Counted from the first letter of the stretch, positions 9,330 through 18,174 are shown. The stretch: DNA of 64,000 nt from Syntrophaceae bacterium UBA6109 (GCA_002428445.1 DIWJ01000012.1:1-64000); one strand, 5' to 3'. Notes: generated by a model from the sequence alone, not told the origin. A program made the numbers and translations.

Positions 9330-9884
9330 ATGTGGTATTTGAATCCGAAGAACTGGATCCTCTGCATAGTAACGCTCGCCGTCATCACGGCCATCGTCGT
9401 GATCGGCGTCCAGAAATCCACCATCGCAGACCAAAGGCTCAAGATCGCCGCGCAGGACGCCGAGATCGACAGGCTCTTCACCGCGATCGCCGGATACGAA
9501 GAACAGAAGGCAATCTGCGAAAAAAATCTCAAGGAGATCAAGACAGCCTCGTACCAGATGCAGAAAGTCTCCAGCCAGTCTGCCACGATCCAGAACCGCA
9601 TCGACGAGCTGCGGGCGACCTTGCAGGTCAACCCCGGCACTGGAGCCGCCTCCTCCAGTGTGACCTCGGCGCCCGTAGCAACCACCACACAAGGAGAATC
9701 CCATGAAGTATCCAATCAGGATGTTGTTGCTCTTCGCAATGATCTTGTTCGCTTTTTCCATGATGGCCTGCGCAGCGTCGAAGCCGGTGCCGATCCCGGT
9801 AAAGCCGCCGGAAGTGTACTGCCCCGAGCCGGAGGAACCAGTGTTTGCGATCCTGGGGCAGCAGAACAGGTACAGCGACCGTGA
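9330..9884 (+). CDS. Rz-like inner-membrane spanin
   Basis: A 184-aa protein with an N-terminal membrane anchor (WILCIVTLAVITAIVVIGV, residues 9-27) and a long charged helix (about 28-105) likely to form a periplasmic coiled coil. This is the layout of i-spanins, which bridge the inner membrane to the o-spanin and fuse inner and outer membranes in the last step of lysis. The o-spanin candidate starts inside its 3' part in the +1 frame, the classic Rz/Rz1 arrangement. The last about 60 residues may be shaped mainly by the overlapping gene. Confidence 0.7.
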   Translation: MWYLNPKNWILCIVTLAVITAIVVIGVQKSTIADQRLKIAAQDAEIDRLFTAIAGYEEQKAICEKNLKEIKTASYQMQKVSSQSATIQNRIDELRATLQVNPGTGAASSSVTSAPVATTTQGESHEVSNQDVVALRNDLVRFFHDGLRSVEAGADPGKAAGSVLPRAGGTSVCDPGAAEQVQRP

Positions 9885-9984
9885 GCTTCTTGTCATCCTT
9901 CTGACCGATCTCAACGCGGTGATGGAGTACACTCTCAAGCTGAAAGCCACGGTGAAATGCTATGAGCGAACTTCTCAGCAGTGA
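9703..9984 (+). CDS. Rz1-like outer-membrane lipoprotein spanin
   Basis: A 93-aa protein with a lipoprotein signal: MKYP followed by a hydrophobic helix and the lipobox-like FSMMAC with the modified Cys at about residue 23. A Pro-rich stretch follows (PVPIPVKPPEVYCPEPEEP), typical of o-spanins. Its first 182 bp overlap the 3' end of the i-spanin gene in another frame. Ribosome site AAGGAG lies just upstream of ATG 9703. It should sit in the outer membrane of a Gram-negative host and contact the i-spanin. Confidence 0.7.
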   Translation: MKYPIRMLLLFAMILFAFSMMACAASKPVPIPVKPPEVYCPEPEEPVFAILGQQNRYSDRELLVILLTDLNAVMEYTLKLKATVKCYERTSQQ

Positions 9985-10210
9985 TCCCAAAACCAAATCC
10001 TCGATGCGATGGGTGATGGTCGGTTCGGCCGTCCTTGCGAACCTTGTCGTGTGGGGCGCCTGGGCCGCGCTGTCATGGAAGAAAGGCGAAATGGTCTCGC
10101 CGCCGGACAACGTGATCTACTTATACAGTACCGCGACCGGACTTCCGATTGTCGGTAAAGTGATACAGAAATTCGCGGAAATGCAGATGGGCGCTGGGAA
10201 AGCCGAATAA
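9962..10210 (+). CDS. small phage membrane protein (possible holin)
   Basis: An 82-aa protein that starts inside the end of the Rz1-like gene (23-bp overlap). It has one clear hydrophobic segment (VMVGSAVLANLVVWGAWAALSW, about residues 18-39), a charged loop and an amphipathic C-terminal helix. Location at the end of the lysis block and topology fit a holin or membrane accessory. No family signature is visible, so this is inference from position. Confidence 0.5.
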   Translation: MSELLSSDPKTKSSMRWVMVGSAVLANLVVWGAWAALSWKKGEMVSPPDNVIYLYSTATGLPIVGKVIQKFAEMQMGAGKAE

Positions 10211-10270
10211 TGTTGACACAGATGCGTTGATAACTCACAACAGATCGTAACGCATAAAGGAGGCGGCTTT

Positions 10271-11536
10271 ATGAATGTTGCGATCTTGACGACCTTTCAG
10301 GAGTTCGTTCCCGGATACTCACTTACGGGAATCGCAAAGGATCAAGCCCGGATGCTGGCAAAACATGGCAACCGGGTTTTTCTCTTTGTGAACGAGAAAT
10401 ATCACGGCGAATCGTTTTCGGATGACGTAACCCTTGTCAAGAAGATCCCCTTCACCAACCTCACCGACTACCAGACCAAAGACGACCTTTCCCTTGAACA
10501 CAAGCAGACCGCGTTTCTGACGGCCAGGATGCTGATCGACACTTTCCGCGAACTAAAGATCGACGTCGCCTACACCCATGATTTCCTGTTCACCGGATGG
10601 AATCTCCCCTATGCCGCCGGCATCCTCGCGGCAAGCTCCGATCTTCCGGATGTCGCATGGTTTCACTGGATCCACAGCATCCCATCGGCGTCCCGTGACT
10701 GGTGGGTCTTGCCCGAGTATGGACCGAATCACAAATTGATCTACCCGAACGCCACCGACAAGATGCGCGTCGCCGAGTCCTACCAAACCGACGCGGCGTT
10801 CGTGCGCACGATCCCGCACATCAAGGACATGCGCACCTTCTTCAATTTCCGTCCCGAGACTTGCGAGATCATCGACCTGATGCCCGCCCTGATGCAGGCA
10901 GACATCGTGCAGATCTATCCGGCCTCAACCGACCGTCTGGCGGCCAAGCGCGTCAAGGAAGTCATGTCGATCTTCGGCTTCATCAAGTCGCAGGGCCACT
11001 CCGTCGCGCTCCTCGTTGCGAACCAGTGGGCGACCGGCCGGCAGCGCAAGGAGGAGATGGAGCCGTACTTCGCGCACGCCAACGCCTGCGGTCTCGAATA
11101 CGGCAGGGACTTCATCTTTTCGTCGACGCTCGAGGACGGCATCTATGACAAGGGCGTGCCGATGGAGATCCTCCGCGAACTCATGATGCTTTCCAACCTG
11201 TTCATTTTCCCGACGCGCGAGGAAACTTTCGGCCTGGTGCTTCCGGAAGTGTCCCTGGCATCCGGCGCCCTGTGCGTCCTCAACAAGTCGCTGCAGATGC
11301 AGCTTGAAGTTGGCGGCTACAACACCCTCTTCTTCGACTTCGGTTCCTACCATCACGCATTCGAACACCCCGATCCCAACAGTTATCTTCTGGCCATCGC
11401 CCTCGTCATTCTCGCTCGCATGAACGAGAACGAGGGAATCGTGACGCGGACCTGGATGCGGAAAAAGTACAACATGGACAACCTCTACCGGCGTTACTAC
11501 GAGCCGATCATGGCGGAGGCGAAGCTCGCATTATGA
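10271..11536 (+). CDS. glycosyltransferase, GT4-like
   Basis: A 421-aa GT-B fold glycosyltransferase. The N-terminus MNVAILTTFQEFVPGYSLTGI and the C-terminal donor-site segment FPTREETFGLVLPEVSLASG (E-x7-E motif around residues 318-330) are typical of family 4 retaining transferases. A ribosome site (AAAGGAGG) precedes ATG 10271. It is the first gene of a nine-gene plus-strand sugar operon and overlaps the next gene by ATGA. It would act in the cytoplasm on nucleotide sugars; acceptor unknown. The location directly behind phage lysis genes suggests a lysogenic-conversion role. Confidence 0.75.
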   Translation: MNVAILTTFQEFVPGYSLTGIAKDQARMLAKHGNRVFLFVNEKYHGESFSDDVTLVKKIPFTNLTDYQTKDDLSLEHKQTAFLTARMLIDTFRELKIDVAYTHDFLFTGWNLPYAAGILAASSDLPDVAWFHWIHSIPSASRDWWVLPEYGPNHKLIYPNATDKMRVAESYQTDAAFVRTIPHIKDMRTFFNFRPETCEIIDLMPALMQADIVQIYPASTDRLAAKRVKEVMSIFGFIKSQGHSVALLVANQWATGRQRKEEMEPYFAHANACGLEYGRDFIFSSTLEDGIYDKGVPMEILRELMMLSNLFIFPTREETFGLVLPEVSLASGALCVLNKSLQMQLEVGGYNTLFFDFGSYHHAFEHPDPNSYLLAIALVILARMNENEGIVTRTWMRKKYNMDNLYRRYYEPIMAEAKLAL

Positions 11537-12675
11537 GAAGGCTCGTCTACTGTTACGTCTCGAACGGATCGTGTCCCGAATCAGAGATCCGCGATCTCAA
11601 GTGGTCGCCCGATGCGGAAACGCGAGAGCATTTCGCGGGCCCCCAGCTCCTGACCGAGGGATTCTATTTTCTCTTTCAGCAGTTCATCCATTGCGGCTTC
11701 TTCGACGAGATCCTTTTCGTGATCGAGTCATCGAAGTCGCCAGGCCATAGGCGATATCACAAGGGCATCGAGATCCTTGTCGTCCCGAACCTGTCATGCC
11801 TTCACAAGTTCACCCGTCCCGATGACATCATGTGGTTTCGCGGCGGGTGGCGCAGTTGGTTTCCGGTCATCGAGAGGTATTGCGACGCAGACCACTGGAT
11901 TCTGTTCTACCGGGCGAACACGAACCGCGGTGCATGGCCCTTTTGGGATGTCGTCCTTGACGACCTGATCGAAAAACCAACGGTCGACCAAATCGGCCGT
12001 TTCTATTATCCGATCGGCAAGCCGACGAACACGGGCATGTTCTATCCCGCGAAAGTGGCCCGAAAATACGACCTCTGCATCGGCGCCTCCCATGTCCACG
12101 ACAAGAAGGGTCAGTGGCGTGTCGTCGATGCCCTTGTGGAATACAGGAAACTGTTCGGCCATAACCTCAAGTGCATTCTGCCGGGCAGCTTTCATAACGG
12201 CATCGGCACCAACCAGATCGGGGCTGCGAAAGAAGAGAACAAGCTCGACATCGAGTTCCCGGGCATGTTGAGCCGCAACGACATGGTTACGGCCTACAAC
12301 ATGAGCAAGCTGCTCGTACATTCCGGAGTGTCCGGACAGGGCGACCGCGGGCCCCTCGAGGCGATGTCTTGCGGCTGTCCCGTGGCGATCTTCAAACCGG
12401 AAATCCATGCGCCGTTTGTCCGAAGCTGTCCCTACAATTTCACCATCGACTTTTCAGATTCCATCGAAGCCGCCAAATCGATTCACGCAGCCCTGAGGAC
12501 AATCAACCGGCATGGTGAAAAGTGGCGTGCCGAGGTCAAGGCCTACTACGAAGCGCATAACGGCATCGATGAAGTCATCATCCCCCAGTTCAAACGCCTT
12601 TTTGACGTCATCCGGCCGGCAGAAAAAGCGGACCGCCGAATTCTACGCGACACATTACCCGCAAACCCTGCCTAA
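11533..12675 (+). CDS. glycosyltransferase, GT-B fold
   Basis: A 380-aa protein. The last 120 residues carry a GT4-like donor-binding site: LLVHSGVSGQGDRGPLEAMS and CGCPVAIFKPE. The N-terminal half is unusual and rich in aromatic residues. It is coupled to the previous gene by an ATGA overlap. A function in building a surface glycan or decorating phage structural protein is likely, but donor and acceptor cannot be read from sequence. Confidence 0.65.
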   Translation: MRRLVYCYVSNGSCPESEIRDLKWSPDAETREHFAGPQLLTEGFYFLFQQFIHCGFFDEILFVIESSKSPGHRRYHKGIEILVVPNLSCLHKFTRPDDIMWFRGGWRSWFPVIERYCDADHWILFYRANTNRGAWPFWDVVLDDLIEKPTVDQIGRFYYPIGKPTNTGMFYPAKVARKYDLCIGASHVHDKKGQWRVVDALVEYRKLFGHNLKCILPGSFHNGIGTNQIGAAKEENKLDIEFPGMLSRNDMVTAYNMSKLLVHSGVSGQGDRGPLEAMSCGCPVAIFKPEIHAPFVRSCPYNFTIDFSDSIEAAKSIHAALRTINRHGEKWRAEVKAYYEAHNGIDEVIIPQFKRLFDVIRPAEKADRRILRDTLPANPA

Positions 12676-12731
12676 AATGCGTAGCAACGCATATTTGAAG
12701 GCCGAGCGGGGAGCACAGGAGGAGACTGAGA

Positions 12732-13298
12732 ATGCTGAAGAAGCCCGTTTACTGCAAGAATTTGTACCCGGATGCGCACATCGGAGACCATTCCTATGGC
12801 CGAATCCGCATTTTGGGCGACCACAGCAACGTCACGATCGGTAAATTTTGTTCCCTTGCCGACGGCACGACGTTCCTTTCGAGCATCGAGCATCGAACCG
12901 ACTGGCCCACAACCTACCCCTTCCCGGCGCTCTGGAAGGAAGCCGAACACATCAAGGGGCATCCAGCGACCAAAGGTCCGATCGTCGTGGGCAATGACGT
13001 ATGGATCGGACTGGGCGTGTTCGTCCTTTCAGGCGTCATGATCGGCGACGGTGCGATCATCGGCGCCGGAGCAGTCGTCGCGAAAGATGTTCCCCCCTAC
13101 GCGGTAGTCGCCGGCAACCCGGCCCGCGTCGTTTCCTACCGTTTCACGCCGCACCAGATCGAACTGTTCATGAAAATCAAATGGTGGAACTGGCCCCTCG
13201 AGGAAATCTCATCGCAGCTCGACTTCCTGCTTTCGCCTGTCGACGATGATCGTCTGCAGGCCCTGGCCGACAAAGTCCAGAAACGCACAATCCAATAG
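12732..13298 (+). CDS. hexapeptide-repeat O-acetyltransferase (CatB/Vat-like)
   Basis: A 188-aa left-handed beta-helix acyltransferase. It shows hexapeptide repeats (VTIGKFCSLADGTTF, then VVGNDVWIGLGVFVLSGVMI and IGAGAVVAKDVPPYAVVAGN), the SIEHRTDWPTTYPF loop of xenobiotic/CatB-type enzymes and the C-terminal NPARVV turn. These trimeric enzymes transfer acetyl from acetyl-CoA, here most likely to a sugar made by the neighbouring genes. Start ATG 12732 lies behind AGGAGGAGACTGAGA. Confidence 0.85.
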   Translation: MLKKPVYCKNLYPDAHIGDHSYGRIRILGDHSNVTIGKFCSLADGTTFLSSIEHRTDWPTTYPFPALWKEAEHIKGHPATKGPIVVGNDVWIGLGVFVLSGVMIGDGAIIGAGAVVAKDVPPYAVVAGNPARVVSYRFTPHQIELFMKIKWWNWPLEEISSQLDFLLSPVDDDRLQALADKVQKRTIQ

Positions 13299-13305
13299 GA
13301 GCACC

Positions 13306-13905
13306 ATGAAGAATAACCTCGAAGCCGTCTACGGCCAGAAGTTCTTTCGCAAGCGCGACTCGCTCCTGTGGAGAGGCGACATCTTCGGGTCCGTCATCAA
13401 GAAGATCCTCGATCCCAAGAGCCTTGTCGATGCCGGCTGCGCGATCGGCGATTTCGTGAAGTGGTTCCTGGAACATGAAGTTCAGGCATGGGGAATCGAG
13501 GGATCGAAGGAAGCCAAGCCTTACCTCGTCGCCCCGGCCGACCGGATACTTTTTGCCGATCTCCGCGAACCGCTCACCGGGCTCGGTGCCGTGGCAACCG
13601 TGCCCTGGGACCTCTGCATGTCGATCGAAGTCGCCGAACACATCGAGCCGGAATTCGCCGACGCCTTTGTCGCGAACCTTTGCTCCTTCGCCCCGAGGAT
13701 CCTGATCACGGCTGCCGGGACCGGAGAACGAGGCGTCGGACACTGCAATCTGCAGCCAAGAGACTACTGGGTAGAGAAATTCCAGAAGCACGGCTTCGAA
13801 CGAAAGGTCGGGATCGAGAAGCGGATCACGTCTGAATGTTTCCCGCATCGCACGAACCGATGGCTCTGCGCCATCCTCTGCCACATGATCTACCTGGAGA
13901 AATAG
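13306..13905 (+). CDS. SAM-dependent methyltransferase (class I)
   Basis: A 199-aa Rossmann-fold methyltransferase. The SAM-binding motif I is LVDAGCAIGDFVKWFL (about residues 32-47), followed by AWGIEGSKEAKPY (acidic residue for ribose) and SIEVAEHIEPEFADAFV (motif post-II of class I enzymes). The frame is open upstream to 13246, but ATG 13306 has the ribosome site TAGGAGCACC and starts only 7 bp behind the acetyltransferase stop. It probably methylates a glycan or a sugar precursor given its place in the operon. Confidence 0.75.
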   Translation: MKNNLEAVYGQKFFRKRDSLLWRGDIFGSVIKKILDPKSLVDAGCAIGDFVKWFLEHEVQAWGIEGSKEAKPYLVAPADRILFADLREPLTGLGAVATVPWDLCMSIEVAEHIEPEFADAFVANLCSFAPRILITAAGTGERGVGHCNLQPRDYWVEKFQKHGFERKVGIEKRITSECFPHRTNRWLCAILCHMIYLEK

Positions 13906-13906
13906 C

Positions 13907-14656
13907 ATGTCCGACGCGCTCGTCGACATCACGATCACAGCCACCCGGCGCCCGGAGATCCTCCACAGGACGCTCGACAGCTTTTACGAACTCATGCTGC
14001 GCCCCGTTGCCGCGAGATGCCGCGTCTTCATGAACATCGATCCCGTCGGCGACGACGTCGATCGCATCGACATCATCAATCTCGTCCGCGCCTATTTCAA
14101 CACCTGTGTCTCCCGGCTGCCGATTACACCATCCTTCGGCGCGGCCTTTCAGTGGTGCTGGCAACAGACGGCGGCGCCATGGATTCTCAACCTCGAGGAA
14201 GACTGGGAACTCCTGCAGCCGGTCGACGTTCTTGAGATGATCCGGATCCTCGAGGACGAGCCGGACCTTGCCCTGCTTCGCCTGCCGTTCCGGAAAAGCG
14301 ACGCCGCGTTCCAGAAGAACTGGAAGGCATTCTTTCCTTGGAACGGCCGCTATTTCGAGTGCCCGGCCGACCGCCGCACGGAGATGGGATTCTGCGGGCA
14401 CCCATCCCTGATCCGAATCGGGTTCGTCAAAAAGTGCGCTCGCTTCATCGACGAAAGGCAGAATCCGGAAAAGCAATTCCATCATGGACACCGCGCCCTC
14501 ATCGAGACTGTCCAGGACTACCGGTACGGCGTGTGGGGCAGACCGAACGATGCCCCCTACGTCCGCGACATCGGCCGTCAGTGGATGGTCGAACATGGCT
14601 GGGTGAAACAAGGTGTCAAAGCATTCTTTACGAAATGGGAAAGGATTCAAGAATGA
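13907..14656 (+). CDS. glycosyltransferase, GT-A-like
   Basis: A 249-aa protein with a GT-A-like N-terminus (LVDITITATRRPEILHRTLD) and a central acidic segment NLEEDWELLQPVDVLEMI that resembles the metal-binding region of family 2-type enzymes. It starts just behind the methyltransferase stop and ends with an ATGA overlap on the epimerase gene. Substrate unknown. Confidence 0.6.
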   Translation: MSDALVDITITATRRPEILHRTLDSFYELMLRPVAARCRVFMNIDPVGDDVDRIDIINLVRAYFNTCVSRLPITPSFGAAFQWCWQQTAAPWILNLEEDWELLQPVDVLEMIRILEDEPDLALLRLPFRKSDAAFQKNWKAFFPWNGRYFECPADRRTEMGFCGHPSLIRIGFVKKCARFIDERQNPEKQFHHGHRALIETVQDYRYGVWGRPNDAPYVRDIGRQWMVEHGWVKQGVKAFFTKWERIQE

Positions 14657-15624
14657 AGATCATCGTTACCGGCGCGGCCGGATTCATCGGTTACCATCTC
14701 AGCAAACGCCTCCTCCTCGAGGGGCACGAAGTCGTCGGCATCGACGAGATGAACGACTACTACGATCCCAAGCTCAAGTACGATCGCGCGGCACGGCTCG
14801 AGTGCCCGAAGTTTACGTTGCTGATCCGGCACATCGAGGACGTCGAGGGCATGGAGATGCTGTTCTCGCAGTTCAGGCCCGATGTGGTCGTAAACCTCGC
14901 GGCACAAGCCGGAGTCCGGCACTCCATCGATCAACCCATGGCCTTTGCCCGCAGCAACCTTGTCGGTTCGTCGGTGGTCCTGGAGCAATGCCATAAGGCA
15001 AACGTCAAACATCTCCTGATCGCGTCCTCCAGTTCCGTGTACGGATCGACCTTGCGTCTCCCGTTCGAGGAAACGGACACCTGTGTCCGGCCGCTCAGCT
15101 TCTACGCAGCCACGAAGCGCGCGAACGAGCTCATGGCTCATTCCTACTCGGTCGTCCACAAACTGCCGATCACCTGCATGCGGTTCTCGACGGTCTATGG
15201 GCCCTGGGGTCGACCCGACATGGCGATGCTCAAGTTCATCCGCGCGATGTCCCACGGCGCCCCTGTGGAACTCTACGGTTATGGCGACATGGCCAGGGAC
15301 TTCACCTACGTCGACGACACCGTTGAAGGCATCGTACGCCTGATCCCGGAGATCCCGAACAGCAACGCCCTCTGCCAGATTTACAATATCTCCGCCGGCA
15401 ATCCCGTATGGCTGCCGGGAGTCATTGCCGAACTGGAGCACAACCTTGGAATCAAAGCCGAGATTGAACTTCGGCCGGCACCGCCGACCGACATCCGCGT
15501 CACCTATTCATCGAACGACAAACTTTACCGGACCACGGGCTTCGCGCCGGCAACCACGATCGCCACAGGCATCCAGAAACTCGTTGAATGGACGAAGGAA
15601 TACTACAAGGAGGCACAATCATGA
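14653..15624 (+). CDS. NAD-dependent nucleotide-sugar epimerase (UDP-glucuronate 4-epimerase-like)
   Basis: A 323-aa extended short-chain dehydrogenase. It has the NAD-binding TGAAGFIG (residues 6-13), Ser126-128 followed by VYG, and the catalytic pair Y151/K155 in SFYAATKRANE. MNDYYDPKLK after the second strand is typical of UDP-glucuronate epimerases. ATG 14653 overlaps the upstream stop (ATGA), so upstream in-frame sequence is not part of the gene. With the next gene (UDP-glucose dehydrogenase-like) it could make UDP-galacturonate from UDP-glucose for the transferases in this operon. Confidence 0.85.
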   Translation: MKIIVTGAAGFIGYHLSKRLLLEGHEVVGIDEMNDYYDPKLKYDRAARLECPKFTLLIRHIEDVEGMEMLFSQFRPDVVVNLAAQAGVRHSIDQPMAFARSNLVGSSVVLEQCHKANVKHLLIASSSSVYGSTLRLPFEETDTCVRPLSFYAATKRANELMAHSYSVVHKLPITCMRFSTVYGPWGRPDMAMLKFIRAMSHGAPVELYGYGDMARDFTYVDDTVEGIVRLIPEIPNSNALCQIYNISAGNPVWLPGVIAELEHNLGIKAEIELRPAPPTDIRVTYSSNDKLYRTTGFAPATTIATGIQKLVEWTKEYYKEAQS

Positions 15625-16397
15625 AGATCGGAGTAGTGGGACTCGGAATGGTAGGCTCTCAGGTCCACAAGCATTTCAAGGGATCCAAAGGATTTGACAA
15701 GTACAAGAAGATCGGAACGCCGGAAGAGATTCAGCATTGCGAACTGGTTTTCATCTGCGTGCCGACCCCCTATGAGAAAGACGAGTGCGACCTGTCGTTC
15801 CTCGAGAACGCCTTTCTCACATGCACCAAGACGGGACAGACCGTCGTCATCAAGTCGACCGTCCCGCCCGGCGTCTGCGAAACATTCGCAAAGCGGTTCC
15901 CGTCGCTCATCGTCCTGTCGAATCCGGAGTTCCTGACCGAGGCGACGGCCGGGCAGGACTTCCTGCATCCCGAACGGCAGATCGTCGGCATGAGCGATCC
16001 CGGCCAAAAGAAGGTCGCCGAACAGCTTCTCGAGATCCTGCCGAAAGCGGAGCACTCCTACATCATGACCGCGAACGAGGCGGCCATGGTCAAGTATTTC
16101 GGGAATGCCTTCTTTGCGCTCAAGGTCGCCTTCTCGAACCAGATATTCGATCTGTGCCAGAACCTCAAGATCGACTACGCGAAGGTCCAGGATGCCGTGA
16201 AGGATGACTCGAGGATCGGCCCCGAGCACCTGACGATCCAGCACAAGGGCTACCGCGGCTACGGCGGCAAGTGCCTTCCGAAAGACACCCGGGCCCTGCT
16301 CCGGTGCGGCCGGTCGAACGACATCGATCTCACGCTCCTTGACGAAGCCGAACGGTACAACAATTTCCTGCTCAAGGCTCAGAATCTGGAGGTCTGA
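15621..16397 (+). CDS. short UDP-glucose/GDP-mannose dehydrogenase-like protein
   Basis: A 258-aa protein with the NAD-binding GLGMVG (residues 7-12), NPEFLTEATA (101-110), MVKYFGNAF and the catalytic Cys218 in GYGGKCLPKDT. Bacterial UDP-glucose 6-dehydrogenases are about 390-450 aa. Here the C-terminal UDP-binding domain is missing: the protein stops about 40 residues behind the active Cys. Whether the short form is catalytically complete is open. Start ATG 15621 overlaps the epimerase stop (ATGA). The expected reaction would be UDP-hexose to UDP-hexuronate with two NAD+. Confidence 0.75.
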   Translation: MKIGVVGLGMVGSQVHKHFKGSKGFDKYKKIGTPEEIQHCELVFICVPTPYEKDECDLSFLENAFLTCTKTGQTVVIKSTVPPGVCETFAKRFPSLIVLSNPEFLTEATAGQDFLHPERQIVGMSDPGQKKVAEQLLEILPKAEHSYIMTANEAAMVKYFGNAFFALKVAFSNQIFDLCQNLKIDYAKVQDAVKDDSRIGPEHLTIQHKGYRGYGGKCLPKDTRALLRCGRSNDIDLTLLDEAERYNNFLLKAQNLEV

Positions 16398-16398
16398 A

Positions 16399-17388
16399 AT
16401 GGTAGCCGGTAAGCTCAGTGTCATTCTCCCTTACGTCCAGGAGCACCCACAGATCGCATTCACGGTCCAGTCGATCTATTGCGAACTGCGCGATCGTTGC
16501 GACTTCGAGATCATCGTCATCGATAACCACTGCCCCGAGGTCCAGGCTCAGCTTGACAAGAAGGGCATCCCCCGGGACGACGGCTCAAAGTACATGCGCG
16601 AACTGGCCACGGCGCAGCGTCCCTGGCTCAAGTACGTCGCCTACGACAAGAAGCTCTCGCACTGGAATGCCAAGAACGCCGGCGTCCGGATCTCCGATGG
16701 TGAGTTCCTCTGGTTCTGCGATGCGCACTGCGTCCCAAGCCGCGACAGTCTGTATGATATGTTCCGGTACTACGCGAACGACTGGGACCGGCTCAACGGC
16801 ACGATCCACATGCCTCTTTCGTACATGCTCGAGCGCCCCGGCCTGGAGCTGATCTACAAGCTCGTCGTCGACTGGCCGCGGGGCGTCGTCCATTACAGCT
16901 TCACCCGCTTCCGGGCGGCCGCGGCCCCCTACTCCGTGCCCTGCATGTCTACCTGCGGGATGATGATGCGTCGGTCACTGTACGATGAACTTGGCGGCTG
17001 GCCCTCGGAACTGGGAATCTACGGTGGTGGCGAGCACTTCATCAATTTCACGCTCGCCGTACTGGGCAAGTCGGTGAACATCTGGCACGGCAAGCCGCTG
17101 TACCATTACGCGGCCCCGCGCGGTTACCACTGGAACTATGGCGACTACCATCGGAACCGTTGCATCGCGACCTATATTTTCGGCGGCGAGGCCCTGGCAT
17201 ACCGCTACATCATGAACATCAAGGGCGACGACCTGGTCAAGGAATCCATCTTCTCGACCGTCGCCGGATCTTCCGCGTGCCGGGCGCACCAGGACTTCAT
17301 CCTGAAGCGCAAGAAGATGACGATCGAGGCATGGCTGAAAATGCACCTTGACGTTCTGCCCGAAGATATGCTGGAGGTTGTAAAATGA
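16399..17388 (+). CDS. family 2 glycosyltransferase
   Basis: A 329-aa GT-A transferase: N-terminal LSVILPYVQEHPQIAFTVQS, strand DFEIIVIDNHCPE, NAKNAGVRISDGEFLWFCDAHC (DxD-like metal site replaced by DAH) and a C-terminal acceptor part. ATG 16399 was chosen because it follows GGAGGTCTGAA and lies directly behind the preceding stop. It transfers a sugar from a nucleotide donor in the cytoplasm. It ends in an ATGA overlap with the last gene of the operon. Confidence 0.75.
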   Translation: MVAGKLSVILPYVQEHPQIAFTVQSIYCELRDRCDFEIIVIDNHCPEVQAQLDKKGIPRDDGSKYMRELATAQRPWLKYVAYDKKLSHWNAKNAGVRISDGEFLWFCDAHCVPSRDSLYDMFRYYANDWDRLNGTIHMPLSYMLERPGLELIYKLVVDWPRGVVHYSFTRFRAAAAPYSVPCMSTCGMMMRRSLYDELGGWPSELGIYGGGEHFINFTLAVLGKSVNIWHGKPLYHYAAPRGYHWNYGDYHRNRCIATYIFGGEALAYRYIMNIKGDDLVKESIFSTVAGSSACRAHQDFILKRKKMTIEAWLKMHLDVLPEDMLEVVK

Positions 17389-18050
17389 AGATCGGAATCG
17401 TGATCCCCGTCGTTTCGGACAAATATATCACCGCCCTGCTGGACTGCATCGCCGACAATACGGTCCTTCCGCACTCGGTCCTCATTCTCGACAATAGCGG
17501 CAAGCACATCCCGCCGGTCCCGTTAGTCCCTCTCTCGAGGAAAGCTGTGGAAATGGTGCTGACCGACCCGCCCCTTGGAGTCAATGCGTCCTGGAATTAC
17601 GGCATCAAGGTTATGCTTGAACGGGAGATGGACCTGATCTCCATTTTCAATGACGACATCGAAATCGAGAGGTTCTTTTTCGAGAAGCTGATCTCGGCGG
17701 CCGAGCGGTACAAAAAAGCGGGCGCATTCTGCCCCTACACGACAAGGCACCGGGACGCTCTCAAGACACCCAGTTCGATCATGGATGCGAAATGCTACGA
17801 GATGGCGAAGCGTGAGGGATGGGCGTTCACGCTCCGCGCCTCCGTCGCAAAAAGGATCCCACAGATCCCCGAAAAGCTGCGGACGTTCTGTGGAGATGAC
17901 TGGCTGATGATCCATTCAAAGAAGCTCGGGCATCCATGGTACAGGATGGTAAACAACCTGTGCTTTCATCATGTCGGCGGGACGGTTCGGAACTCGGGAT
18001 TGAGAGGGGATCTTGAAGGCGAGAAGCGGACGATGAATTCGCTCTTGTAG
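17385..18050 (+). CDS. GT-A-type glycosyltransferase, last gene of sugar operon
   Basis: A 221-aa protein with a GT2-like core: MKIGIVIPVVSDKYITALLD, VLILDNSGK, GVNASWNYGIK and the acidic metal-binding SIFNDDIEIE. Its last codons (GEKRTMNSLL-stop) and the following about 40 bp are repeated almost identically at 20718-20789, where only this C-terminal piece of a sister gene remains. It closes the sugar operon. Confidence 0.65.
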   Translation: MKIGIVIPVVSDKYITALLDCIADNTVLPHSVLILDNSGKHIPPVPLVPLSRKAVEMVLTDPPLGVNASWNYGIKVMLEREMDLISIFNDDIEIERFFFEKLISAAERYKKAGAFCPYTTRHRDALKTPSSIMDAKCYEMAKREGWAFTLRASVAKRIPQIPEKLRTFCGDDWLMIHSKKLGHPWYRMVNNLCFHHVGGTVRNSGLRGDLEGEKRTMNSLL

Positions 18051-18089
18051 CCGGGAGGCCGCCTCCCTGCCACAGTCAAAGGGGCCAGG
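18019..18089 (+). repeat. repeat A, copy 1 (end of glycosyltransferase gene plus hairpin)
   Basis: It matches 20718-20789 over the codons for EKRTMN, LL and the stop, then a hairpin-forming stretch, then CAGTCAAAGGGGCCAGG. The hairpin behind the TAG is kept in both copies although its bases differ (here GGGAGGC/GCCTCCC). In this copy the second half of the GGGGCC terminator found in copy 2 is missing. Together with copy 2 it brackets the left side of two different gene cassettes. Confidence 0.8.
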
Positions 18090-18174
18090 GGGATATGTCG
18101 TTCGATGAGGCCCTTTATGTCCGCTTTATTGTGGGTTCTGTCGGCAAGCACCACCCTCCTTTCAAGGGTCATAT

